Assembly: GCF_000429005.1 (NCBI RefSeq) | Contig: NZ_AUBA01000026.1 | Span: 1 to 40,335 of the forward strand | Source of the DNA: Novosphingobium acidiphilum DSM 19966 | Lineage (GTDB): Bacteria; Pseudomonadota; Alphaproteobacteria; Sphingomonadales; Sphingomonadaceae | DNA: 40,335 nucleotides | Direction of reading: 5' to 3' | In this document: one piece after another, positions 1-8,423 of the stretch | How the letters are laid out: every line of letters starts with the position of its first letter | Numbering within the stretch: the stretch's first letter is position 1 | Made by a program: the position numbers and the translations under genes | The notes under the pieces: model-generated | What the model saw: only the letters and a program-made list of their open reading frames with translations | Told to the model about the DNA's origin: nothing | Database searches by the model: none

Positions 1-1
1 C

Positions 2-3000
2 GGAAGCTCGGTCACCAATGGCTATTGGGATACCCAGACCTCCGGCCAATCGACGAGCGCAGCTGGCACCGGTCTAACCACCGCCCAGCTTCAGGGTACG
101 CTTCCCACGGGGTTTGATCCGGTTGTCTGGGGCACAGGGCCGGGCCTTTACCCCTATCTCAAGAGCGCAAATGCATCAGCCCCCCAGGCGATCTCGGGCT
201 TTGCCTACAGCAGCGGGAGCACGCCCGCCCAAGGCGCCCAGGTTGGCGTGTTTGTCGGGGGCAATCTGCTCGGTGGCAGCACGGTATCAACCGGGGCCAA
301 TGGCTACTTCTATGAACTGGCCCCTGCAGGCACGATTGGTTCGACAACCAAGATTGGCGAAACCCTGATCCTGCCAGGCGCATCGAGCGTGACCGGGCTG
401 ACCTATACGGATCATCCCACCGTCACTTCGGGCAATGTTTCCGGCATGGCCGTGACATCGGGATTGATCGCCCAGTCCACCAACGCCACTACCCTGTCTG
501 CCCTGAACGCCGATCTCAATGCTACGTTCGGCTCATCGAATTACACCAGCATGATGGGGGCTCTGGCTGGAACACCGGTTTACCTGCAGGCTGTTAGTGC
601 TTTTACGGTCGATCAGGCGTTGTCCAGCACTGGTACCGTCCAGATCGAAGCCAACGGCAACCTGATGATCGCCAGCACTGGTTCGGTTACTTCTTCGGCG
701 CCAGGAACCGCGATTGTTCTGGCGGCAAATGGCAATTTCATAAACAGCGCCGGGTCTTCGGCGGTCAGTGCTACGAATGGTGCTTGGCAAATCTACAGTC
801 AGGCCAACGGCAATCCAGCAGCAGGTCCGACTGGTGATGTGTATGGCGGCCTGTTGGCGGAAAGCTATTATGGAGATGCGTTTGCATTTGGTGCAGGCAG
901 CCCCGGCTCGTTTGCTACTGCCCCCAATGCCGGAAATCGGTTTGTCTATGGCTATCAGCCAACGCTGACGATCACTCCGGCAAACCAAAGCGTAACCTAT
1001 AACGGCCAGTTGCAGACCGATACCTACGGTGTCACCGGCCTGCAAAATGGTGATGCCATCATCAATGCCCTTCAGGGAACTGTCACTGGGCTGACTGCCA
1101 TCGCCAAGGACGCCGGCGCTTACAATCTCACTGCGTCCGGCACACTGACATCGGATGAGAACTATGCAATAACGCTCGGGTCGGGAACGTTAACCATCAC
1201 GCCCAAGGCGTTGACCGCTGCGCTGACAGGCTCGATCACCAAAACCTACGACGGCACCACAATCGCAACACTGACGTCGGCCAACTACGGCTCCCTGATA
1301 GGCGTTGTCAGCGGCGACACGGTCGGCTTGAACAATCCGACCGGAGGCACTTACGCCCAGAAGGATGTGGGTAGCAGCCTGGGTGTAACGGTGACGGGCC
1401 TTGCCCTGACTGGAGCGCAAGCCAGCGACTACAGTCTGAGCTCGACCTCGGCGTCGGGCAACATCGGTGCGATCACGCCTAAGGCACTGACCGCTGCGCT
1501 GACGGGCACGATCACCAAGACCTATGACGGCACTGCGAATGCCTCCCTGACCACGGCAAACTACGGCACCCTGACGGGCGTTGTCAGTGGGGATACGGTC
1601 ACGGTGAATAAGTCCACCGCTGGCACATATTCTCAAAAGGACGTTGGCACGAGCTTGGTTGTGAGCGCGACGGGGCTAACACTGTCGGGCGCTCAAGCAA
1701 GCGACTACACAGTTAGTGCCACAGGCAGCATTGGCGCGATCACGCCCAAGGCACTGACAGCGGCGCTGACAGGAACGATCACCAAAACCTATGATGGCAC
1801 CACGAATGCCACGCTGACTTCGGCCAACTATGGCACTCTGGCAGGCGTTGTCAGCGGTGACACCGTCATACTGAATAGCTCAGCAACCGGAACATATGCT
1901 AGCAAAAATGCGGGCACGGGCATAACAATTACAGCCACTGGGCTAACGCTATCGGGCGCCCAAGCAAGCGATTATACGGTTGGCGCCACCGGTAGCATTG
2001 GCGCGATTACGCCCAAATCCCTGACAGCAATGCTGACGGGAACGATCACCAAGACATACGACGGCACCACGAACGCAGCGCTGACTTCGGCAAACTACGG
2101 CGCCCTAACAGGCGTTGTCAGCGGCGACACGGTCAGCCTGAACAATCCGACCGGCGGCACATATGCAAGCAAAAACGTGGGTACTGGCCTTGGTGTGACG
2201 GTGACAGGCCTTGCCCTGACCGGGGCGCAGGCCGCCGACTACAGCCTTAGTTCGACCTCGGCGGTGGGCAGCATCGGTGCGATCACGCCTAAGGCGCTGA
2301 CCGCAGCGCTGACCGGCACGATTACTAAAATATACGACGGCACTGCGAATGCCTCCCTGACCACGGCAAACTATGGCACCCTGACGGGCGTTATCAGTGG
2401 GGACAGTGTCAGCCTGAACAAATCTACCACCGGAGCATATGCTAGTAAAAATGCGGGTACGGGCATTACAGTTACGGCAACGGGCCTAACGCTGTCGGGG
2501 GCCCAAGCAAGCGACTATACCGTTAGCGCAACAGGCAACATTGGCGCGATCACCCCCAAGGCGCTGACCGCTGCGCTGACGGGCACGATCACCAAGACCT
2601 ATGACGGCACCATAAACGCAACGCTGACCTCGGCAAATTACGCCGCATTGACCGGCGTCATCAGTGGCGACACCGTCGCGCTCAACACACCCACCACCGC
2701 GACATATGCCAGCAAAAATGTCGGCAAAAGCTTGGGCGTGACCGTCACCGGCCTTGCCCTGACCGGAGCGCAGGCCGCAGACTACAGCCTGACCGCCTCA
2801 TCGGCTTCGGGCAACATTGGCGCGATTACGCCCAAGGCGCTGACCGCAGCGCTGACGGGCACGATCACCAAGACCTACGACGGCACCACAACTGCAACAC
2901 TGACCTCGGCAAATTACGCCGCATTGACCGGCGTCATCAGTGGCGACACCGTCGCGCTCAACACACCCACCACCGGGACGTATGCCAGCAAAAATGTCGG

Positions 3001-3952
3001 CAACAGCCTTGCCGTGACCGTCACCGGCCTTGCCCTGACCGGAGCGCAGGCCGCAGACTACAGCCTGACCGCCTCATCGGCTTCGGGCAACATTGGCGCG
3101 ATTACGCCCAAGGCGCTGACCGCAGCGCTGACGGGTACGATCACCAAGACCTACGACGGCACCACAACTGCAACACTGACCTCGGCAAATTACGCCGCAT
3201 TGACCGGCGTCATCAGTGGCGACACCGTCGCGCTCAACACACCCACCACCGGAACGTATGCCAGCAAAAATGTCGGCAACAGCCTTGGCGTGACCGTCAC
3301 CGGCCTTGCCCTGACCGGTGCGCAGGCCGCAGACTACAGCCTTAACTCAACCTCGGCTGTGGGCAACATTGGCGCGATCACCCCCAAGGCGCTGACCGCT
3401 GCGCTGATGGGCACGATCACCAAGACCTATGACGGCACCATAAACGCAACGCTGACCTCGGCAAATTACGCCGCATTGACCGGTGTGATCAGTGGCGACA
3501 CCGTCACCCTCAACACACCCGCGAGCGGGACATATGCCCAGAAAGACGCAGGCAGCAGCCTTGGCGTGACCGTCACCGGCCTTGCCCTGACCGGTGCACA
3601 GGCCGCAGACTACAGCCTGGCCGCCACCACTGTCACAGCGCGCATCGGCACGATCACCCCCAAGGCGCTGACCGCAGCGCTGACGGGTACGATCACCAAG
3701 ACCTACGACGGCACCACAACTGCAACACTGACCACGGCAAACTACAACCTGACCGGTGTGATCAGCGGCGATACCGTCAGTCTGAACGACCCCACTAGCG
3801 GGGCTTATGCCTCCGCAGGAGCTTCAAGCTCGACCACAACTGCCATCAAGGTCACGGTCTCTGGCTTGGCTTTGCAGAACAATCTCAAGGGGGATTACAG
3901 CCTTTCTTCTACATCGGCGTCGGCGAATATCGGCACGATTAACCACAAGTAA
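2..3952 (+). CDS. TpsA-like exoprotein (filamentous-haemagglutinin type) with GLUG, MBG and ten YDG repeats; 5' end outside window
   Basis: The reading frame is open from the first base of the window, so the N-terminus (signal peptide and TPS domain) lies upstream; an ATG at 248 is only internal. The first visible residues, GYWDTQTSGQ, are a GLUG-type motif common in sphingomonad haemagglutinin-like proteins. A low-complexity Thr/Ser/Gly/Ala beta-helix-like stretch follows. An MBG-type domain comes next (about nt 950-1204, starting LTITPANQSVTYNG), and then ten YDG repeats to the stop codon. There is no autotransporter barrel at the C-terminus. The gene immediately downstream encodes a TpsB transporter, which indicates secretion by the two-partner pathway and a surface or secreted adhesin role (inference). 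The order is A then B with a 7-nt gap. Third positions are visibly richer in A/T than in the housekeeping genes to the right. The substrate or ligand cannot be told from sequence. Confidence 0.9.
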   Translation, partial: GSSVTNGYWDTQTSGQSTSAAGTGLTTAQLQGTLPTGFDPVVWGTGPGLYPYLKSANASAPQAISGFAYSSGSTPAQGAQVGVFVGGNLLGGSTVSTGANGYFYELAPAGTIGSTTKIGETLILPGASSVTGLTYTDHPTVTSGNVSGMAVTSGLIAQSTNATTLSALNADLNATFGSSNYTSMMGALAGTPVYLQAVSAFTVDQALSSTGTVQIEANGNLMIASTGSVTSSAPGTAIVLAANGNFINSAGSSAVSATNGAWQIYSQANGNPAAGPTGDVYGGLLAESYYGDAFAFGAGSPGSFATAPNAGNRFVYGYQPTLTITPANQSVTYNGQLQTDTYGVTGLQNGDAIINALQGTVTGLTAIAKDAGAYNLTASGTLTSDENYAITLGSGTLTITPKALTAALTGSITKTYDGTTIATLTSANYGSLIGVVSGDTVGLNNPTGGTYAQKDVGSSLGVTVTGLALTGAQASDYSLSSTSASGNIGAITPKALTAALTGTITKTYDGTANASLTTANYGTLTGVVSGDTVTVNKSTAGTYSQKDVGTSLVVSATGLTLSGAQASDYTVSATGSIGAITPKALTAALTGTITKTYDGTTNATLTSANYGTLAGVVSGDTVILNSSATGTYASKNAGTGITITATGLTLSGAQASDYTVGATGSIGAITPKSLTAMLTGTITKTYDGTTNAALTSANYGALTGVVSGDTVSLNNPTGGTYASKNVGTGLGVTVTGLALTGAQAADYSLSSTSAVGSIGAITPKALTAALTGTITKIYDGTANASLTTANYGTLTGVISGDSVSLNKSTTGAYASKNAGTGITVTATGLTLSGAQASDYTVSATGNIGAITPKALTAALTGTITKTYDGTINATLTSANYAALTGVISGDTVALNTPTTATYASKNVGKSLGVTVTGLALTGAQAADYSLTASSASGNIGAITPKALTAALTGTITKTYDGTTTATLTSANYAALTGVISGDTVALNTPTTGTYASKNVGNSLAVTVTGLALTGAQAADYSLTASSASGNIGAITPKALTAALTGTITKTYDGTTTATLTSANYAALTGVISGDTVALNTPTTGTYASKNVGNSLGVTVTGLALTGAQAADYSLNSTSAVGNIGAITPKALTAALMGTITKTYDGTINATLTSANYAALTGVISGDTVTLNTPASGTYAQKDAGSSLGVTVTGLALTGAQAADYSLAATTVTARIGTITPKALTAALTGTITKTYDGTTTATLTTANYNLTGVISGDTVSLNDPTSGAYASAGASSSTTTAIKVTVSGLALQNNLKGDYSLSSTSASANIGTINHK
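1205..3949 (+). repeat. Ten in-frame tandem YDG repeats (276/267-bp units)
   Basis: Each unit starts KALTAALTGTITKTYDGT and ends near GNIGAITP. Unit starts are 1205, 1481, 1748, 2015, 2291, 2558, 2834, 3110, 3386 and 3662. Unit lengths are 92, 89, 89, 92, 89, 92, 92, 92, 92 and 96 residues. There are two sub-types: one carries VTVTGLALTGAQAADYSL (92 aa) and the other TATGLTLSGAQASDYTV (89 aa). In order they run A B B A B A A A A, plus a diverged last unit that lacks the ALTGAQA segment. Units 7 and 8 differ at only a few positions over their first ~220 nt, which points to recent duplication or gene conversion. Confidence 0.95.
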
Positions 3953-3959
3953 CGTGCTG

Positions 3960-5714
3960 ATGCCCGATCGTAAAACCCTTCAAACCCACAGGCCGCGGCT
4001 TGTCCGGACTGCCCTGTGGCCTACGGTCTTTTGCGGGCTGATCCCCGCTGTAGCCGCGGCCCAACCTGTGGAACGCCACCTCCCGCAAACACCGGACCGG
4101 CCACATGCCGAAATTGTCGAGCCAGCACTTCCCAGCACGATCTCGGATGATAGATCGTTGGGTGCGCCGCTGAGAGCCTTGATCCTGCTCGGGCCGGCCG
4201 ACGCACCCTTCCGAGATAGTGAAGCGAAAGGCCTAAACTGCAAAGCTGTGGCCAGACTCAATACCATTCATGAGCAAAAATTTCTTGAACCGTTTCTTGG
4301 TCAGACCATATCGCGCAGGCTGATCAGCCAGATCGAAACACAGATTGTTAAACGATACCGCGCCTCGGGCTATCCGTTCGTACAGGTCTCAACCCCAGAA
4401 CAGGAGATCACCCGAGGCGTTTTGCAGATCAGGGTGGTAGAGTTTCGTCTGGGCGCAGCAAAGATTGCTGGTGGAAAGCCTTGGGTTCAGCACCATGTGA
4501 AGGCGGCAATCCGCACCCACATAGGCGATACCATAAGTGGGGACCGGCTATCCGAAGACCTCGACTGGCTCAATCGCGATCCGCGCCGCGTTATCGCCAC
4601 AACGTTCACGCCTGGGGGCAAACTGGGCGAGAGCGACTTGACCCTCACGATTACTGCCAATCGCCCATGGGGCGTCAATGCCAGCTATGCCAACTCCGGT
4701 TCACCCCAAACCGGGCAGGCACGCTACTCGGTCGGCGCCGATGTCTATGTCCATATCCTCGCGGATGAAGCTCTCTCGGCGCAAGCGACAGGAAGCCCCG
4801 ATTTCTGGGTGGCGGACGGCAAACCGTTTCACAATAGCGCTCCGCGATATGCGAGCGCAGCGGGTCATTTGCAGATTTTCACAGCGCCTCGACAACTGCT
4901 GGATCTGACCATCAACGCTGTCGAAACCAATGCCCCCGTTCAGGCCTTCATCATTCGCCAGCGCACGATCGAAGCTACCGCGGCCTATCGCAGTGCGCTC
5001 TCAAACATCGTCCCGCTGGCGGGAGAAATAGGTGCCGGCCTCGAGATGAGCCATCAGGCTCGCCAAACATTTTTCGACGGGGTGAGCGTGGTTCAGACAG
5101 CGCAGAACGTCTACCAACTGTTTGGCGATTGGTCTGACCGATGGGCTGACGGCCTTGGGTCAACTGGTGTTGACCTGAACCTACACTACAGCCCTGGCGG
5201 CATCGATGGGCTGAACACTGGCCAAGCCTTGGCCACGTTTACCAATGGCCGAGTGCAAAGATCACGCTATGTTTATGGACAAGCATCAGTCAGCCACCAG
5301 ACGGCACTATTATGGGCAATGACCCTGCAAACGCAAATCAATGGGCAATACGTCGGCCGCGCTGTCCCTGACAGCCAGCAAATCGCGCTTGGCGGTCAAA
5401 ACGCCGTGCGCGGCTACAGCCTGGACGATGGGGCATGGGACGATGGGGCGATAGTGCGCAATGACCTGAAGGGAAAGGAGTTACGGCTCGGTCAAACGGG
5501 TGGCATTACGCCCCGCGTGTTCGTCGATTATGGCTGGGGGCGTTCCTATGCCGCGCACCTCTCCGTGCAGCAAATATCGGGCGGCCTTGGGAGCGATGTT
5601 CGATTGGGGAATGGCTTGGGAGCGGGCGTCAATCTAGCAGTACCCATTAAAAGCGGCAAAGAAACACGATCAGGTGTCGCTCGGTTTGAAGCTAAGGTGT
5701 CGGTAGCGTATTAG
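3960..5714 (+). CDS. TpsB outer-membrane transporter (ShlB/FhaC/HecB family)
   Basis: This protein is the 16-strand outer-membrane pore that exports the TpsA partner through POTRA domains and a beta-barrel (family knowledge). ATG 3960 gives 584 residues with an N-terminal signal peptide: a basic start, then a hydrophobic stretch ending AVAAAQP. A GTG at 3954 is a possible alternative. The open frame extends further upstream but only overlaps tpsA. A proline-rich linker is followed by POTRA-like sequence (roughly residues 90-235) and then the barrel. The conserved barrel loop motif is present as GGQNAVRGYSLDDG, as is the downstream VFVDYGWG motif. The length fits the family. It lies 7 nt after tpsA, so the two are almost certainly co-transcribed. 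No strong Shine-Dalgarno sequence is visible, and translation may depend on coupling to tpsA. Confidence 0.93.
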   Translation: MPDRKTLQTHRPRLVRTALWPTVFCGLIPAVAAAQPVERHLPQTPDRPHAEIVEPALPSTISDDRSLGAPLRALILLGPADAPFRDSEAKGLNCKAVARLNTIHEQKFLEPFLGQTISRRLISQIETQIVKRYRASGYPFVQVSTPEQEITRGVLQIRVVEFRLGAAKIAGGKPWVQHHVKAAIRTHIGDTISGDRLSEDLDWLNRDPRRVIATTFTPGGKLGESDLTLTITANRPWGVNASYANSGSPQTGQARYSVGADVYVHILADEALSAQATGSPDFWVADGKPFHNSAPRYASAAGHLQIFTAPRQLLDLTINAVETNAPVQAFIIRQRTIEATAAYRSALSNIVPLAGEIGAGLEMSHQARQTFFDGVSVVQTAQNVYQLFGDWSDRWADGLGSTGVDLNLHYSPGGIDGLNTGQALATFTNGRVQRSRYVYGQASVSHQTALLWAMTLQTQINGQYVGRAVPDSQQIALGGQNAVRGYSLDDGAWDDGAIVRNDLKGKELRLGQTGGITPRVFVDYGWGRSYAAHLSVQQISGGLGSDVRLGNGLGAGVNLAVPIKSGKETRSGVARFEAKVSVAY

Positions 5715-6386
5715 CATAATGAATACCCATGCGGCCGCGACGTAGATGACGTGTGCTCAGCTGGCCAGTTCACCGCGCGCCTTTGAGTGAAGTATTGCGA
5801 CATGATAGCCGCCTACACCTCCAAGATGCGCAAGCTGCTGTCGAAGGTCTGGACCGGACCATACGGACATTACGGCAACTGGACGTTTCACTACTAACCT
5901 CGGGCAAAGCGGCGTCGATTGTGATACGCTGTTGGGCAGAGCACGTCGGTCGTTCGCGACACCGATGTGCGGATCACGATGCGAGCATTCAAAGTGCCGC
6001 AGTGACCTCCCACGCTAACTCGCTCAATGTCACATGGAGCTTTGGCTTGCCGAACGACCGCTTGGGAACGCACCAAATCAGCCGAACGACCGAGGATGGG
6101 GTGCTATGCAGACCGTTCGCTTCGGAGTCTTTGATCAGCAACTTCTGTCAGTAGCAGACGTTCGCTGCTCTTGATCTGAGTGACCTAGTCTGGTCGGATC
6201 CTGTCGTCACCATTTGGTCGGTTTACCGTCTGCTACACAGAGGATTTCTAAGCAGGTTGGCGGCAGCACGCCAATGACCTCGATCAAACGTTTTTCGTTT
6301 ACAGCACAACGCTAACGCTTTGAAAAATAACACTCCAGTTTTGGAATGGTTTACACCAAAAAGCGCTGATTTCTGCGATTGTTGGG
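5715..6386 (+). other. Gene-poor, AT-richer region between tpsB and a broken tRNA gene
   Basis: No open frame here resembles a protein family I recognise. A 133-codon frame (5753-6154) has a composition unlike the neighbouring genes and no visible ribosome binding site. The 12-mer GCCGAACGACCG occurs twice (6049-6060 and 6081-6092), and related TTCGCT-containing strings occur near 6110 and 6160. A small perfect inverted repeat, AAACG-TTTTT-CGTTT, lies at about 6288-6302. The last 100 bp are markedly AT-rich. The region reads like eroded intergenic or island DNA. Confidence 0.5.
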
Positions 6387-6426
6387 AGCTTGGGAAGCTT
6401 CTGCTCTACCATTGAGCTACACCCGC
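6387..6426 (-). pseudogene. tRNA-Gly(CCC), 5' fragment only
   Basis: Read on the minus strand from 6426, the sequence gives the acceptor 5' strand GCGGGTG, TA, the D stem GCTC/GAGC around AATGGTA, and an anticodon arm GAAGC-TTCCCAA-GCT with anticodon CCC. After nucleotide ~40 the match stops. There is no T-arm (GGTTCGA) and no 3' acceptor strand CACCCGC within the following 100 nt. The gene is therefore cut in its anticodon arm. The missing 3' half would have lain toward lower coordinates, where the TPS genes now sit. A second, intact tRNA-Gly elsewhere would be needed for function (inference). Confidence 0.8.
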
Positions 6427-6482
6427 CCGGGCCAGTCGGCGCTTGCTTTCAGCATGGCCGGTGATTCTGGGCAGGCGCGGCT

Positions 6483-6510
6483 CTTCGCATGCAGCGGGGG
6501 CGTGCGTCAA
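6483..6510 (-). promoter_or_regulatory. Possible promoter of the former tRNA-Gly gene
   Basis: On the minus strand, TTGACG (6510-6505) is followed after 16 nt by GCGAAG (6488-6483), about 57 nt upstream of the tRNA 5' end. The -35 is good but the -10 is poor, so this is weak evidence supported mainly by position. Confidence 0.3.
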
Positions 6511-6621
6511 GCGGGGCCTGCTGGCCGATGGGCTGCCTGCAGATGCGATGGCCAATGTCCTTGACCGGGTGGCGCATCAACGGGCACACCGTTTGCACCA
6601 CTTACGTTGAGAGAGGGTTTC

Positions 6622-6993
6622 ATGTTCAGTCACGTGATGATCGGCGCAGATGATATCGACGCTGCCAAAACATTCTATGATGCGACCTTTGCCGCATTCG
6701 GCGGCAAGCCCGCCGTGGTCGATCAGCACGGCCGGCTGGTCTATCAGCACAATGGCGGCATTTTCGTCGTGACCAAGCCGATCGACGGCAATCGCGCGTG
6801 CGGCGCCAATGGCGGCACGATCGGCTTTGCGATGACCCCCGAACAGGCCGATGCCTGGTGGCAGGCAGGCCAGGCCAATGGCGGCACCGCGGTGGAAGAT
6901 CCCCCAGGGCCGCGCGCAGGCAGCCCCTATTACCTGGCGTATCTGCGCGATCCTTCGGGCAACAAGCTTTGCGCGCTGCACGTGCTGGGCTGA
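6622..6993 (+). CDS. VOC-family protein (glyoxalase/dioxygenase fold)
   Basis: This is a 123-residue single-domain protein. ATG 6622 is chosen because GAGAGGG lies about 5 nt upstream; an in-frame TTG at 6607 is less likely. The N-terminus MFSHVMIGADDIDAAKTFYD and the C-terminal DPSGNKLCALH are the paired beta-alpha-beta signatures of the vicinal-oxygen-chelate fold. Candidate metal ligands are the His of FSHV and late acidic residues, but the substrate cannot be assigned. The next gene encodes S-formylglutathione hydrolase, so a link to glutathione-aldehyde chemistry is plausible but is inferred from position only. It is the first intact gene to the right of the broken tRNA. Confidence 0.86.
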   Translation: MFSHVMIGADDIDAAKTFYDATFAAFGGKPAVVDQHGRLVYQHNGGIFVVTKPIDGNRACGANGGTIGFAMTPEQADAWWQAGQANGGTAVEDPPGPRAGSPYYLAYLRDPSGNKLCALHVLG

Positions 6994-7004
6994 TCGGGCA
7001 CACC

Positions 7005-7045
7005 CCCTGACTTGGGGAAGGATGCCCTGACTTGGGGGCAGGATG
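7005..7045 (+). repeat. Two tandem ~20-bp direct repeats
   Basis: CCCTGACTTGGGGAAGGATG (7005-7024) is followed directly by a near-copy with one substitution and one extra base (7025-7045). The second copy runs into the left arm of the hairpin at 7035-7076. They lie between the VOC gene and fghA. Confidence 0.75.
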
Positions 7046-7076
7046 CGGGGATTGACGGATCCCCGCATCCTGCCCC
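7035..7076. repeat. Perfect 17-bp inverted repeat (hairpin) upstream of fghA
   Basis: The left arm GGGGCAGGATGCGGGGA (7035-7051) and the right arm TCCCCGCATCCTGCCCC (7060-7076) are perfectly complementary around an 8-nt loop, TTGACGGA. There is no T-run after it, so it is not a classical intrinsic terminator. It could be a processing or attenuation hairpin, or a mobile palindromic element of the REP type. It sits 43 nt before the chosen fghA start. Confidence 0.8.
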
Positions 7077-7118
7077 AGTGCGTTGGGGGTGAATGATCCC
7101 CCTTTTGCGGAGCAGACA

Positions 7119-7958
7119 GTGGAAACGGTTTCGACTTCTAAGGCCCATGGCGGCACGCTGGGCGTCTATAGCCATGATTCAACGGCGACAGGCACAAAGA
7201 TGACCTTTTCGGTGTTTGTGCCGCCGCAGGCCGAGGCCGGGGCAAAGCTGCCCGTGCTGTTTTATCTGTCAGGGCTGACCTGCACCCATGCCAACGTCAC
7301 CGACAAGGGCGAATATCGCCGTGCGTGCGCCGAACATGGCATCATTTTCGTGGCGCCGGATACGTCGCCGCGGGGCGAAGGCGTGGCCGATGATGCGGCC
7401 GGCGCCTATGACTTCGGCCTGGGCGCAGGGTTCTACGTCAATGCCACCAGCCAGCCGTTCGCGCGGCATTATCGCATGTGGGATTATATCGCCGACGAAT
7501 TGCCCGCGCTGATCGCGGCGCAGTTTCCGGTCGATCCGGCACGCGCCGGGATTACCGGGCATTCGATGGGCGGCCATGGCGCGCTGACGCTGGGCCTGAC
7601 ATTTCCCGACCGGTTCAAGTCGCTGTCGGCGTTTGCGCCGATCGTTGCGCCGGGTCAGGTGCCCTGGGGTCACAAGGCGCTGGGCGGATACCTGGGCGAC
7701 GATCGTGCCGCCTGGCGGGCGCACGATGCTGTTGCGCTGATCGAGGACGGCCATCGTCCGGCGGGTGATATTCTGGTCGATCAGGGCGCGGCCGACGGCT
7801 TTCTGGCCGAACAGTTGCGCCCCGACCTGTTGCAGGCGGCCGCCGATACGGCGGGCATTGCCCTGACGCTGCGGCTGCAGCCGGGCTATGACCACAGCTA
7901 CAACTTCATCTCCAGCTTCATGGAAGACCACATCCGCTGGCACGCCGAGCGGCTGTAA
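7119..7958 (+). CDS. fghA: S-formylglutathione hydrolase
   Basis: The enzyme hydrolyses S-formylglutathione to formate and glutathione, the last step of glutathione-dependent formaldehyde detoxification in the cytoplasm. GTG 7119 is chosen because GCGGAG lies just upstream and it gives METVSTSKAHGG and 279 residues, the usual family length. The frame is open upstream to TTG 7083, but that part overlaps the region next to the hairpin. The protein is an alpha/beta hydrolase of the esterase D family: nucleophile Ser149 in GHSMGG, Asp226 in DQGAADGF and His259 in GYDHSYNF. The oxyanion-hole region is in LSGLTCTHAN. The glutathione-dependent formaldehyde dehydrogenase that normally precedes it is not in this window; the broken tRNA and TPS genes lie on that side. 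Confidence 0.95.
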   Translation: METVSTSKAHGGTLGVYSHDSTATGTKMTFSVFVPPQAEAGAKLPVLFYLSGLTCTHANVTDKGEYRRACAEHGIIFVAPDTSPRGEGVADDAAGAYDFGLGAGFYVNATSQPFARHYRMWDYIADELPALIAAQFPVDPARAGITGHSMGGHGALTLGLTFPDRFKSLSAFAPIVAPGQVPWGHKALGGYLGDDRAAWRAHDAVALIEDGHRPAGDILVDQGAADGFLAEQLRPDLLQAAADTAGIALTLRLQPGYDHSYNFISSFMEDHIRWHAERL

Positions 7959-7976
7959 TGCCTGCGCCAGGGGCGT

Positions 7977-8423
7977 TCAGCGAACGTCCTTGGCCAGCGC
8001 GTCGAGCAGACCATTGACGAATTTCGCCTCGCGCGCGTCGAAAAACGCGTGCGTGACGTCGAGGTATTCGTTGATCACCGTGCCCACGCCGATATCGGCG
8101 CGCGCGATCAGTTCGTAGGCGGCGGCGCGCAGGATCTGCAGCATCGTCTTGTCAAGGCGGGCCAGTGACCAGCCTTCGGCCAGACGCGCGCCCAGACGCG
8201 CGTCGATCTCTTCGCGCCGGGCCACCGCGCCTTTGACCAGATCGTCGAAAAACACGACATCGGCGTTGAGGTATTCCACATCCTCGATCTCGCGACCCAG
8301 CCGATGACGGTGAAATTCGTCGATCAGCGTGGTCAGTTCGGGCGATTCCATATCGTATTGATACAGCGCCTGCACCGCGGCCAGACGTGCGGCCGAACGG
8401 GCTTTGGCTTCGATACGGCTCAT
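7977..8423 (-). CDS. nusB: Transcription antitermination factor NusB
   Basis: NusB binds boxA RNA with NusE (S10) and promotes antitermination of rRNA transcription. The protein has 148 residues. The N-terminus SRIEAKARSAARLAAVQALYQ is the RNA-binding helix, and the C-terminus VINEYLDVTHAFFDAREAKFVNG is the conserved family signature. Its ATG overlaps the hisD stop as ATGA (8420-8423), so it is the third gene of a hisG-hisD-nusB operon. It converges on fghA with an 18-nt gap. Confidence 0.97.
   Translation of the reverse strand: MSRIEAKARSAARLAAVQALYQYDMESPELTTLIDEFHRHRLGREIEDVEYLNADVVFFDDLVKGAVARREEIDARLGARLAEGWSLARLDKTMLQILRAAAYELIARADIGVGTVINEYLDVTHAFFDAREAKFVNGLLDALAKDVR

Noticed and set aside
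1205..3949. The regular ~270-bp repeats as a CRISPR array or satellite
   Set aside because: The repeats are in frame, encode a known YDG-type protein module and have no spacers.
5802..5897. A 31-codon frame starting MIAAYTSKMRKLL
   Set aside because: Too short, with no clear start signal or recognisable relative; it could equally be chance or a remnant.
5753..6154. 133-codon frame after tpsB as a possible small gene
   Set aside because: No ribosome binding site, odd composition, and it covers the repeated 12-mer region; no support beyond being open.
6379..6564. Short plus-strand frame across the tRNA fragment
   Set aside because: It begins inside tRNA antisense sequence and has no coding features.
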